Source of the DNA: Diadema setosum
Taxonomy: Eukaryota; Echinodermata; Echinoidea; Diadematoida; Diadematidae
Direction of reading: 5' to 3'
Length of the DNA stretch: 64,000 nt
Assembly (NCBI RefSeq): GCF_964275005.1
Contig: NC_092695.1
Coordinates: forward strand, 15,932,567-15,996,566
The position numbers and the translations under genes are program-made. Below, piece after piece: positions 25,650 to 35,441 of the stretch. Under the pieces are notes generated by a model. It worked only from the letters and a program-made list of their open reading frames with translations. It was not told the origin of the DNA and ran no database searches. Positions within the stretch are counted from its first letter, which is position 1, and each line of letters begins with the position of its first letter.

Positions 25650-27251
25650 GCACACTCACACACAAAACGCACACATACACAGACACGTCCACAATAACAC
25701 ACACACGCTCGCACAAATGCACAAACACAATTAGGTTGTTTTTAGGAAAAAAAGAATATTATACATATAGACATATCAAACATATCAATAGACGATCACT
25801 GGCGAGAGAATTTGTCAGCAAAACCCCCATAACAAGAAAAAAATATAGATCCGCAAGCTTCAGATGCATATTGGCTACGCTCCAATAGAACTCTGTAGTC
25901 AGAAAGTTGTAATTAATTTGACAGCCTTTTCTTCTGTATCTCGTCCCTCTCAGACTAGCATTATACATTTGGGTTAATGATTACTTCCTGTGTATTTCAG
26001 ATTGCAGTGCCCCCAACACCTTATCCCCCACCCCCCCCCCCACACACACACATACACACAACCCCCTCTTCCCTCGTCCAGTCTGGAAACCGGAAATGAA
26101 AATATTCCGGTGATGTAACTCAACTCTATTTCCCTGGAGTTCTCAGATTATGTGAAGCGAAGTCGTTCCCACTTTAATTAACGTCAAGTGACTCTGATGT
26201 GACTGGATTAGGTTCATCACATTCGACACCCTTCGAGATTTCAATTCACTTCGAGAAAAACTTCAATAGTGACTTTAGTCCCTTTAAATGTAGAAGAACC
26301 AAAACAAGTTTATCTATCTGAATTAATTCTAATTTCACAAATACACTCATTAACAAGACGAGAAAAATGATGAAAAACTTAACAGTTACGCAACTTTCCT
26401 TTGAATAATTAGATAAATAAGCTTGAATTATGTCCAACTGAGAATATTTAGGGGCACAGAGAGGGGTCCAGGGAAAAGGTAGTAGGTGCTCAAATGGTGT
26501 GATTCTGACGAAGCAGTTACACTTATCCGGAGCAAGGGAATGATTCTAATTACGCGTCGACTAAAATTAGTATGCCTGCAGTATGAAGGATAGACGTTGG
26601 TAAACACAAAATACCAGCATCACAGTGAAAATTTAAACGTCTGATTGTGAAGATAGTCACACAGAGCATAATTAGCTTTTTGCTTTAAGAAAACATTCGA
26701 TTTCTACGCAATCTGGACGGCTCGCTGATTAAAGACCCTTTATTGTGCCTTTCAGGGGAATATGCATCATAGAATCAGCATTCATTAATATGCAGAGTGA
26801 TGAGAATATACTTTATAACACTATTCGTGAAAATACTGTAGAAATTGTATACAATGTATAACGGACCACCTCCCTGGTATAACTTTTTATTCGCTTTTTG
26901 TACAACAAAGATTGTAAACTTACAGCAACGATGCATAGTTGGAATAACAATAATGGAATAACCTCTGTAACAGTTTAAAGGCATCCCCAAGTTTAAGTTA
27001 TTTTAAGAGTAATCTGAAGAAAAGAATTAAACAGTTACAAGAATCTTAATATCATTATGAAAATTAATATTTTGCATATTAATTTCATGATATCGTAAAA
27101 TAATTATTGTCTTGCAATTGGGAAAATTAAAATCACGGCTAAGCGGCTATGTCCATCTACTACCTCTCTTCTTGTTATAGTCTTCTTCTATCTTTTTTTT
27201 TTTAGTCTTTTATCTTCACTCCACGTAATAAGTTTCTCTCTCTCACACGCA

Positions 27252-27289
<38 letters not shown>

Positions 27290-30200
27290 CTCTCCCTCTC
27301 TTTCTTTCCTCTCTTTTCCGGCATGACAGTGACTTAGTGTAGGGATTCGTTCAGGGTTTTTGTTTCGGATTAGTCAGGCTAGTTATAGGTCTTATTCATT
27401 GTTATTGTCTTAGTTTTTTAGATCATAAAATTTCTTGTATTACGTGTGGGGGGAATGCACCCTACTATCCCAGCTTTCTAGCATTCCTCCCCATTTCCAA
27501 CATTTCCGTATACGTACAATTTTTGTAAACTTATCCTTTATTTTGTATCATGATGAAATCTATGTATTCAATGTCTGATATTTATATGTTTCTGTTGGAA
27601 ATGAAAAATAAATGAATGAAAATGAATGAAATAATAATGGGACTGAAGTAATATGAAATAAAATGAATGGTGATTTAAGGGAAATTTTAGTTGATATCAA
27701 CTGTAGACCCATGGAGTAGAAAGTTTGTGTCAATCTTTCGACAGGGCAGCACTAAAATACATCTCTTAAAAGTCTTTATGTCTTATTATTTGGTTGCCAC
27801 CTTCAGGTTTCCACAAGGTTGCCATATCGATAGAGTGTTGCTATTCTGAACTTCATTACCTTGCTTATATATCATTGTCTTAAAAACCATTATTCTACCA
27901 CAATAGTTCAGTTTTAGGCATAGTGCTTATCTATTCGTTTATCTATTCCTTTATTTATTTATTTATTTATTTATTCATTCATTCATTCATTTATCTGTTC
28001 ATCTATTTATCTCTCTATCTAACTATCTCTCGATCTAATCTGTATTATCGTTAGTAGAAGGATAGGCAAAGCTCCGATGTCGGGACTGAGTCTAGCGTCA
28101 TTATGCGGAGATATCAATTAAGTGATAATGACTAAGAGGGGAAACATTTATTTATATGGTGCCATGTTAGCCACTTTTTGACACCTATGGCGCCTATATC
28201 CGTGCAGTATACGTCTCCTCATTTCTACTGTATGCTAATGACAAATACGTATTTTATTTTATTTTAAAAATCTGATCTGACGTTTAAAAAAAGACACAGA
28301 ATCGTTCAGTGACTTTAAGTCAGGCACAGATAGTTTGACCGTAGATTGAAAAAAATAAGAAATCACCCATTCCTCTCACCCCTCCTGTTATTGTTGCCCT
28401 AGGTTGTATATACTGATGAATAAAGAATAAAAGAAACGCTAATGAGGCCATTCAGTTCCCCTGTTAGGTATACATTTTTCACACCTCAGTGTGTCCTATA
28501 GTAGTTCCTGGAAGTCACTTTTGCACGTTATGTCCTCTTGTTTAACACTTTTTTTTCTAACTGTTGTTTCACAGAAATTGTTGTCTGTAACAATGCCGCT
28601 TTATTCTTACTGTGAATAGATACTTTGGTTTCGATGTATCCATGAGGTGTTTTTACATTACAAATTAGTTGAAATGGCTTTCATACAGCTATAAGAAAGG
28701 TTGTAGGCTTTACGTTTCCTGCTGCATTTTCTTGCACTGGCATGCGTTGAAACAAATCATGCAACACTTCAGAACTTTAGAGTGATGCCATCAATATTAC
28801 AGACTTACCATAAACGGGGAAAAATACAGTGCACCATTGTGATCTCCCCCCCCCCCCGCCCCATGGGAGAACACTGACGCAAAGATATGTTGCGTCGAGA
28901 TAATAAAAAGTTGCGATGAACTCAAATCGGGCCTTTCTCGATGTTTCAGTGATGCAAAAGGGTAAAACAATATTATCTCAGGTTGGAATAAGAAAATATA
29001 ACGTCCTTCTGTTCCCCCCGAGGTCGCATTCATATGTATGTGAATCGGGCAAAGAGATGCAACCATAATGATTGTGGGGCTGATTGCAAAGTCGTAAGGT
29101 CCGTTTGTAAATGATTGTGGTGTGTGCCAAACAGATATTTGTGTTAAGACGGGAATGATTATGAAGCTATAATGAGATAAAATCTTCAAAGAATTTAAAA
29201 CAAAACCACGTTGAAAACGTACCATGTAACATCAAGACTGTAATTTAATGTTCTTCGCGTTAAGACCACCAGATGTGTGATCAAACATTAACGAATGTTA
29301 TTGTATGACATTCATAAGAAATGATTTATTTCTTGCGGCTGTATATGAAAAAAAAAATACTCGGCGGATTAGGTTGATATGCAACGCATACTTCTCTCAT
29401 TTCATGCAGCAACTGAGACGGATCTTAAAGAAGTATTAAACTCGCTTACAAAAATGACCACGACATCCCTTTGCAAGAGGAATAATTCCAGAAAACCATC
29501 ACCATAGAATACTTACTTGTTTTTTCTCCTCCTCCCTACATTCCTGATGAAATAAATACTAGTAAGTCGCAAGATTTAACATTGAATGAGCCATCATAAT
29601 CTATACTACGCTGGACATGTAGACTACGGATACATGGATACATGTCACTATCATGTCTTACGCAATGCCACACCCTATCAACGCATTATGGTTGAATGTC
29701 ACACTGTTATCTTCGAGCACATCATACATGTCATATGACATTATGATCATGTGATATCCACCTCCCCTCGTCATTTCCCATTCTTCCCTACCCCCCCCCC
29801 CCTTTTCTAACATCTCTCTGTTAAGTTCCATGTCGATAACGCAATCATTCATGTCAGACATCATTTTTGAGTAAAGTTTAGTTTAGGCTATGTTGAACGC
29901 ATAAGAGATGATAAATATAATTTCATATCTTTGGAAGAGACAGTTAATGAATGGAGATAGTGAAAACTGTTGCATGAGTATAGGCCCTACCGTACATGGA
30001 ATGATCATCTCATTACGTGCTATCTCCACTTGGTAAGATGACCATGCTCCAAACCAAAAGTATTATACCTACACACGGCTAAGGGACGGTACGTGCAAGA
30101 ACGCAAGCGACATTGAGAAATGTATGCTTTCGGGTGAGTTTTGAAAGATTAAACAGAGAGAATATTCTGAATTTGTTGGGGAAGATTATTTCAGAAAGGT

Positions 30201-30595
30201 TTTCCCCCATTTGGTTTTGCTCTTTGATGCACAAACTAATGGTTAAAGTTCAAAGAGATCGTGTCGTCGCTACAGGTCCTAAAATCAAAATTGAAGTACA
30301 ACTTTTAGTCCACTTCAGAGAATTTTCTCATCCAAATGAGGGAGCATGGTCTCACCTGTTCCTTTCCGAATGTCTCGAAGTGGTTGATGCGGAAGTTCAT
30401 GTGTAGACTGTCATTGGAGGACGGGAGGCCATCCGAGATGGCAGGGGAATTCCCAGATTGTCCACTGGTCGGTTGAGCATGGCGATAACTGTCAATCACA
30501 TCACACCTCAGGGGTCCCGAGAGTACTTCTCTGCATAGCAGTCCGAGGTATAACAGCGCAAAGTGCAATGTTACACAATTCACTTGTAATAGCAT
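17929..30595 (-). CDS. Secreted astacin-family metalloprotease with one EGF-like domain
   Basis: Zinc endopeptidase of family M12A, secreted. Join complement(17929..18177,19300..19521,20353..20552,23056..23206,30356..30595): 353 codons plus stop, every splice phase matching. Residues 1-25 are a hydrophobic signal peptide. A propeptide runs to a furin-type RRKR site (104-107), and the mature domain starts near 108 with [10 protein letters not shown]. The zinc motif is [11 protein letters not shown] (203-213) with catalytic Glu204; the Met-turn is SIMHY (264-268). The four astacin cysteines are C149, C177, C194 and C312. An EGF-like domain follows (C316 to C348, six Cys), then the stop; there is no CUB domain, so it is short for the group. 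Two oddities: Gln214 replaces the Glu that normally follows the third zinc His, and the prodomain shows YEGT (88-91) where a FxGD switch is expected. The biological substrate is unknown. The closest general resemblance is to nematode NAS/hatching-enzyme-like astacins. Confidence 0.93.
19300..19521 (-). CDS. Astacin exon 4: zinc-binding site and Met-turn
   Basis: 74 codons, phase 0 to phase 0, acceptor CCACACAG and donor GTAAGT. It carries [11 protein letters not shown] and [11 protein letters not shown]. Confidence 0.95.
19594..19616. repeat. (TC)n microsatellite in astacin intron 3
   Basis: Uninterrupted TC dinucleotides shortly upstream (minus sense) of the zinc-site exon. Confidence 0.8.
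20353..20552 (-). CDS. Astacin exon 3: N-terminal half of catalytic domain
   Basis: Acceptor CCTTTACAG; two bases complete a Glu codon with exon 2, then 66 codons. It contains WEEGTCIRF and ACTSFLGRR, family landmarks with two of the four structural Cys, and ends SACPEW at donor GTAAAT, phase 0. A 174-bp repeat is inserted 42 bp upstream of its acceptor. Confidence 0.92.
20595..20768. mobile_element. 174-bp TIR element with 5-bp target duplication TAAAA
   Basis: The ends CAGTGGCGGATCCAGG and CCTGGATCCGCCTCTG are inverted copies. TAAAA flanks both sides (20590-20594 and 20769-20773). The inside is rich in poly-G and AC-rich DNA, with no coding content. A family of very similar short elements occurs widely in animals; the superfamily is not assigned. 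Confidence 0.85.
21527..22250. mobile_element. Palindromic MITE in astacin intron 2
   Basis: Left end GATACTTTACGCATGAGTGA is matched at the right by the reverse complement of TTTACGTATGAGTGAACAC. A second inverted block, GCACAAAAGTAAAAATTGCA, follows it. No open frame. Confidence 0.7.
22372..22534. repeat. Compound (TA)n(TG)n(TA)n microsatellite
   Basis: Long TA tract, then TG with interruptions, then TA again. The Tyr/Ile, Thr/His and Val/Cys frames on both strands are artefacts. Confidence 0.9.
23056..23206 (-). CDS. Astacin exon 2: propeptide end, RRKR site, mature N-terminus
   Basis: Acceptor ATTACAG, then [10 protein letters not shown]; ends in phase 1 at donor GTAAGG. It contains RRKR and [10 protein letters not shown], the start of the catalytic domain. 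Confidence 0.92.
24660..25450 (-). mobile_element. Decayed 3' end of a LINE, Tx1/L1-like
   Basis: On the minus strand, frames broken by stops and a frameshift still read [19 protein letters not shown], then [20 protein letters not shown] and IWREV. This is the Cys/His-rich zinc-binding region after the reverse transcriptase in Tx1/L1-type LINEs. Upstream, [18 protein letters not shown] fits the linker. Downstream, [20 protein letters not shown] resembles the extreme C-terminus. The reverse transcriptase core itself is absent. Confidence 0.65.
25622..25735. repeat. CA/CG-rich microsatellite
   Basis: CA repeats interrupted by an alternating CG run at about 25634-25646, then imperfect CA. Confidence 0.85.
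27236..27305. repeat. (CA)n and (TC)n microsatellite
   Basis: CA tract of about 40 bp flanked by TC-rich DNA. Confidence 0.85.
27440..27635 (+). repeat. Retroelement-like 3' tail ending in ATGA repeats, copy 1
   Basis: Shares TGTATTACGTGTGG, GGGAATGCACCCTAC and GTTGGAAATGAAAAATAAAT with the copy at 31720-31970. It ends in ATGA/TGAA short tandem repeats, as 3' ends of many non-LTR elements do. Identification as a LINE or SINE tail is inference. Confidence 0.5.
27946..28035. repeat. (TTTA)n(TTCA)n microsatellite
   Basis: Runs of ATTT units pass into ATTC units and then imperfect ATCT units. Confidence 0.85.
30356..30595 (-). CDS. Astacin exon 1: signal peptide and start of propeptide
   Basis: ATG at 30595-30593 is chosen because [20 protein letters not shown] is a signal peptide. 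An in-frame ATG 11 codons upstream would place a polar stretch before it. The exon has 80 codons and ends FGKEQ with donor GTGAGA, phase 0. The next recognisable exon is 7.1 kb away and joins in frame; a small extra propeptide exon in between cannot be excluded. Confidence 0.8.
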
Positions 30596-31719
30596 GTTCT
30601 GTTTCTGGTCGTTCAAACGTTCGTTCACACTGATGGTTGTGCTATATGCTTCTTCTTTCCGAACACCATGCTTACAAGTTGTTTATTGGCATCGCTCGAG
30701 TGTCGTCATCATTTAGATTATCATCGCAGCATTATGAATAAATCAGCGACTAAAAAGTCATGAAGTAATTGGATTCATCTCCCGACTAGCTGTCGTCAGC
30801 TGACTATCGTAAGCTTCCCTTTCCCCGTATATCAGGATATTTACAGCAAAATGGCAGGCATCCATGACTGTTCGTTTTACGTAACAGCGGCTGCCTCAGG
30901 CACATGCGGTTTGAAAACGCAATTTCGTAATTAGCTTGGAACTGTCACAAAGTGTTGTTTGGCTTCGCTACCCCCATTGTGCGTTTTTCTGGTCGCGGGA
31001 AGCGGCCCAGGAGTTTCCTACCCCTCAATGAAATTACAAGATGAGCCCCTCACAACAGTGCAAATACATTTTATATTGGCTGTTGGTTCTTTTTCCCTGT
31101 AATGTAAAGGATATGTATAAACGATATCTAAATACCCTATACAAACCATATACGATTATATTTATTATTGTTATCTATCCATGATCACACAGACACATTA
31201 TAATGGTGAATGAAGTAAAATTGGGAGGGAAAATCATGAAAAGTTGTTCTCCAATGGAGTTTGAACATTTGCTTAAACTTTTGGTTATCATCCTCCAGGG
31301 CAGTTTTGACATTCAATTGGACAAGAATCAGAGGGGGGAGGGGAGCCCAGCTGGGCGTGTGTTGCGTTAGAAAACTGCAACGGCTCAAGGAGATTGGGAC
31401 TGCATATATAAAAAGTTAGTGGTGCAGCGAGAGAAGGACAGAGAGTTCATACATGCGTATCCCTTGCACATCATGTTTATGTTGTATCATCCTAATCCTA
31501 ATCCTTGTTTCATCCTAATCCGAATCGGACAGAAACTAAGAAAGTTATAGAAGTTTAAATGTTCACATGCCTCACATGCCTTATATTGGTTGCAATTGCA
31601 TAACTACGCGAATTCACGGAGGTGGTGATATCATTAAATATCGACTCTCCCTTTGGTTGGTACACAAAAATATGGTATAGTTAGAAATTATGAGATCTGG
31701 TGAATGAATTGTATTTGTA

Positions 31720-31970
31720 CTTTGTGAAATGTTGTATTACACGTGGAGGGGGGGGGGGAGGGGAATGCACCCTACAAGCATTACTTTAAAGATCCTTACA
31801 AACTTATGACTCAATTTCGTTTATTTTACATTGTAATGTAACTTATGGGTTTATGCGCAACTTCTGTAAATATTACGTTCCTGTTGGAAAGTGGAAACTG
31901 AATGAATGAATGATTGATTGACTGATTGAATGAACGTATGTATGTATGCATGAATGAATGAATAAAAAAT
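31720..31970 (+). repeat. Retroelement-like 3' tail ending in ATGA repeats, copy 2
   Basis: Same blocks as the copy at 27440-27635 (GTATTACACGTGGAG, GGGAATGCACCCTAC, CCTGTTGGAAAGTGGAA), followed by about 60 bp of TGAATGAA-type repeats. Confidence 0.5.
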
Positions 31971-32063
31971 GCGAATGAAGTCCTCATCACAAAATGTTTA
32001 AAAATGGCACGGCAGAAATTGGAAACATTTGAATGCACTAAATACTGTAACGCCAAACATTTA

Positions 32064-32588
32064 CAGTCAAACCTGTCTATAGCGGCCACTCAAGGGAGAC
32101 GGAAAAGTGGCCGTTATAGGCAGGAGGCCGCTATAGACAGGTAATCCAACTTTGTGTGCATTGCTTTTACATGTACATGTATCATCGTTGTATCCTTACA
32201 TCTACGTATGTGTGTACGTATGCACACACCAACCATGCCGGTGCATATGAAATTGTTGCACAGTAGTATGTGTATTGTCTTGACGAAAGCTTAACACTAG
32301 TGCATTATTATGACTGAATGGGGGATGAATACAGCGGTGGCGATCGCTGAAAGCTGCCCGCACGGCTACAAAGCAGAAAAACACATTGAATTATCGGCTC
32401 GGCTACGGCTCCATTGGGTTTTTGGCCGCTATAGACAGGTTAAAATCTACCGCGGGAAACAAAATTTGTGGCCGCTGGCCGCGTTAGACAGGTGGCCGCT
32501 ATACACAGGGTCTTTAACAAGGCTTTTCTCTCGGGGGGATTTTTCAGTGGCCGCTATAGACAGGTGGCCGCTAAGGCAGGTTTGACTG
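32064..32588. mobile_element. Tc1/mariner-type MITE, TA target
   Basis: Inverted ends CAGTCAAACCTGTCTATAGC (left) and the reverse complement with minor change (right), each flanked by TA (32062-32063 and 32589-32590). The motif GTGGCCGCTATAGACAGGT recurs several times inside. The 525 bp carries no transposase. Confidence 0.88.
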
Positions 32589-33232
32589 TAAAACCCACAA
32601 GTGTTCAGAAAATTGTGCATATCACAATCATTCTCATGTAGGTATAAACATCACAAATTAAAAACACATCGACAACAAACTTAGTTCATTATTCCGTTTT
32701 GCCATCTCGTGGTTTCGGCTCTTAATTTCACTCTCCAAATTCTACTTCAAATGAAGTGTAAAATAGGTACATCAGATTCAAAGCAATACAATGTATATGA
32801 TTGGTCATGTCTTGCTGTGATCATTTCGAACTGAAGCACAAAAGGGAAGTTGCGTTCGGATCCAGTGCAAGTAAGAGAAAGAAAAAAGAAATAAACAGTA
32901 CAATCATAAACAGATAAACAAAAGAAACCAAAAGGAAACAGAAAAGAATATTTTGTTTATGGATTTACGAAATCCACACATTTACCTAACTATTGCGAGA
33001 GGTAGGATTTGTGTTAAAAAAAAGTAAAAAGGCACTAATCTTTGTGGTCGTGCGTCAGTGCTTGTTTGAGTGTGTGTTCGAAATAGAGAGCAGGTGTATT
33101 TTGAGCTAATGTGAGAATGTACGTGTGTGCATCGATTCGATAGCCGAGCTTTATTTTTTTCTATAATTTCACACATCATGACACATACTGTCCAAATCAT
33201 ATCCTTTCACACACGCACATTATTTTCAGCAC

Positions 33233-33310
33233 GAGAGAGAGAGGGGAGGGCGAGGGAGAGATAGAGGGGGAGAGATAGAGGGGGAGAGGAGGGAGAGCAG
33301 GGATGGAGAG
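33233..33310. repeat. Purine-rich (GAGA/GGGGAGA) tract
   Basis: About 78 bp almost entirely of G and A, with a repeated GATAGAGGGGGAGA unit. Confidence 0.8.
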
Positions 33311-33573
33311 AAGGCATGGCAAGACCAGAACGATATTGGCAAAAAGATAATGCGTCAATGCCCCCGACACAAACCCCTGAACTGATTAGAGAAATGCACA
33401 GCTTTTAATTAATCAAGTAATGTTGTTTAAGTGGAGATTAGTTAATGTTTTTCGTACATTCAATATTTTTTTTTCATACATTACACACGAGCATTCTTGA
33501 CAGACTTTTCAAATACAACTCCTGTCTTAAGGCTTCAGTAATTTCATGAAACATTGCACTTTTTTTTAATTAT

Positions 33574-33966
33574 TTAAAGGGATCGTATAGTTTTGGTTGA
33601 GACCTAATTTCAGGTTTCTAACATTTTTTTTTGGTGAGATAATGAGACACCTCTTATGAAATATGAAAGAGCATGTGATTTCATGAGGAATTCAACTTTT
33701 ATTTGATGAAAATTGGTTTTGAAATGGCTGAGATATCCAAAACAGAGCGATTCTAATAAAGTGTGGGACCAAGCTTTTATTACGATCGCTTTGTTTTACT
33801 TTGTTTTTGGATGTTTCAGTCATTCCAAACCCAATTTTCATCAAATAAACTTTGAATTCCTCTTAACATGGTATGCTCTGTGCTATTTCATAAGTGTTTT
33901 CTTGGTATCTCGCAAAAAGTTAAAAGCCCAATTCTCATCTCCACCAATACTGTACCATCCCTTCAA
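33574..33966. mobile_element. Palindromic MITE, TTAAAGGGAT family, copy 1
   Basis: Ends TTAAAGGGATCGTATAG and TACCATCCCTT are inverted copies. The interior is also palindromic: TTTATTTGATGAAAATTGGT is answered by the reverse complement near 33832-33851. A second copy lies at 48861-49238. Confidence 0.8.
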
Positions 33967-34870
33967 GCTGATATCAATCTACCGTATATACCCTTTGTAA
34001 ACATATCATCTGTCGTAGTTACTAGCATTTATTTACATCATTTTATGATATTATCTAGGTCGATCAAAAAAAAAAATACATGAATGGCCACAGTGCCCCT
34101 TCTCCTTCCGTGGTCCCGGCAAACTATGGCTAATATACACATGTAAACCTGAATAAAGTGTGCAATGTTTAATCGAGTATAGTACTAATTTCTCTCTGCT
34201 TCTGCAAGCATTATTACATACAAATTTACATAATATATACTACCATACCTGCATACTACTTGAATTCAGTCGAAAAGCTTCTCTGTCCGTCATGCAAGCG
34301 TATTAAGAGTACGTGTTTGATTGAAATGTCACTGATTGAAATGTCATTTTAGCTTCTGAACACTCTGTCACTCTAAGCTGAAACGGGCTTCTGAAGTGTG
34401 ATTTCAAACGAAATCTTTTGTCAGTTGTGACTGCCCTCTAAATGCACTAAATCAACTTCTATGCTAAGATACTAATGTGCTAAAGGTCATTAGCTATCAG
34501 TCCACGCAAGACTCGAATAACTCTGCAAGACAATTATCACTCTTCTTTTCTAAAACATTTCAAGCTACGAAAGCGTTCGATGCGTCTATTTCACATTTTA
34601 AGATAACAAAATTTGACTGAAATTTTTGTGCACACAATCATCATTGCATGAACCGCTTATGGAGGCTTTGGCGATGAATTACAGCGTTCAAACAATTTTA
34701 CTATCTCCATTATAGGCTAGAAAGATCAAAGATTCTTAATTTTTGATATAAAGCATTTCAAGTAGTCTTTCAATGTCACAATATCCCTCAGTTTGAACGC
34801 ACTTCAGTTTAAACTTCCAAGTCCAGCTTTCAGGCAGGTTGCTGGAGTACTGCTGCCTCTTTATGTCGTC

Positions 34871-35441
34871 TCAAATACAGTACGTATTTCCCTTTTCCGT
34901 CATCGCGTATTGCTCTTTTGAGTCATATGTCCCCGACGGGATGGTGGACTGCGTGTTGACAGCGGACTGTGAATGGGTAGACCCCACGTCGTAAGACTTT
35001 CGGGAGGAAGAGAGGCATGGTAGGGAGAGGTTCATTCGACGAACCAGACGCGGAAATCGCCGTCGCAGCGATTCGCGATACCGTCCCATACGATCGCGAA
35101 AGTGCTGCTGTCGCAGACAGTAGAGAACGAAGATGAAGAACCCCTGCAGAGAGTTGAGGATGACGAAGAGGACGTGGATCACGAGGTTGTCGTCCCTGAT
35201 GAGGGTGAAGTATCCCAGCACCCAGGTGAGTCCGAGGAGGAGGAAAATGCTGACGGCGTTTTGGCAGCGGCGTAAGACGTCGCGATAACCGTCTTCCTTG
35301 CCGCTGGAGCGCGCTCGCGTTGCGATGTTCGTCCGAGTCAGTCGGTAGATGACCATGACAAAGATTACCATGTTGACGAGGAGGATGATCCCCATAGGGA
35401 CCATGAGACCGCTCACCATCGACCATCTGCCCAGGAAACAG
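34871..35441 (-). CDS. Receptor exon: TM5-TM7 and cytoplasmic tail, stop
   Basis: Acceptor TTGTGTCAG; one base completes Phe, then 189 codons from [10 protein letters not shown] to the stop at 34873-34871. It contains TM5, TM6 with [11 protein letters not shown]7 with [11 protein letters not shown] and a basic then Ser/Thr-rich tail. Confidence 0.95.

Larger units (their letters stand above)
23207..30355 (-). other. Astacin intron 1 (7.1 kb)
   Basis: Holds a decayed LINE tail (24660-25450), CA/CG microsatellite (25622-25735), CA/TC tracts (27236-27305), a 3'-tail repeat (27440-27635) and a TTTA/TTCA microsatellite (27946-28035). A 142-residue open frame at 28797-29225 has no recognisable features. 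The remaining DNA showed nothing recognisable. Confidence 0.6.
30596..34870. other. Spacer between the astacin 5' end and the receptor 3' end
   Basis: Both flanking genes run on the minus strand, so this should hold the astacin promoter and the receptor 3' UTR. No clear TATA box was found. An AATAAA on the minus strand (34033-34028) lies about 840 bp past the receptor stop and is a possible polyadenylation signal. Contains a retroelement-like tail, a mariner-type MITE, a GA-rich tract and a palindromic MITE, listed separately. Confidence 0.5.

Noticed and set aside
28797..29225. A 142-residue minus-strand open frame in astacin intron 1
   Set aside because: No domain, signal or splice context, and it crosses a poly-C run. 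It is best explained as chance.
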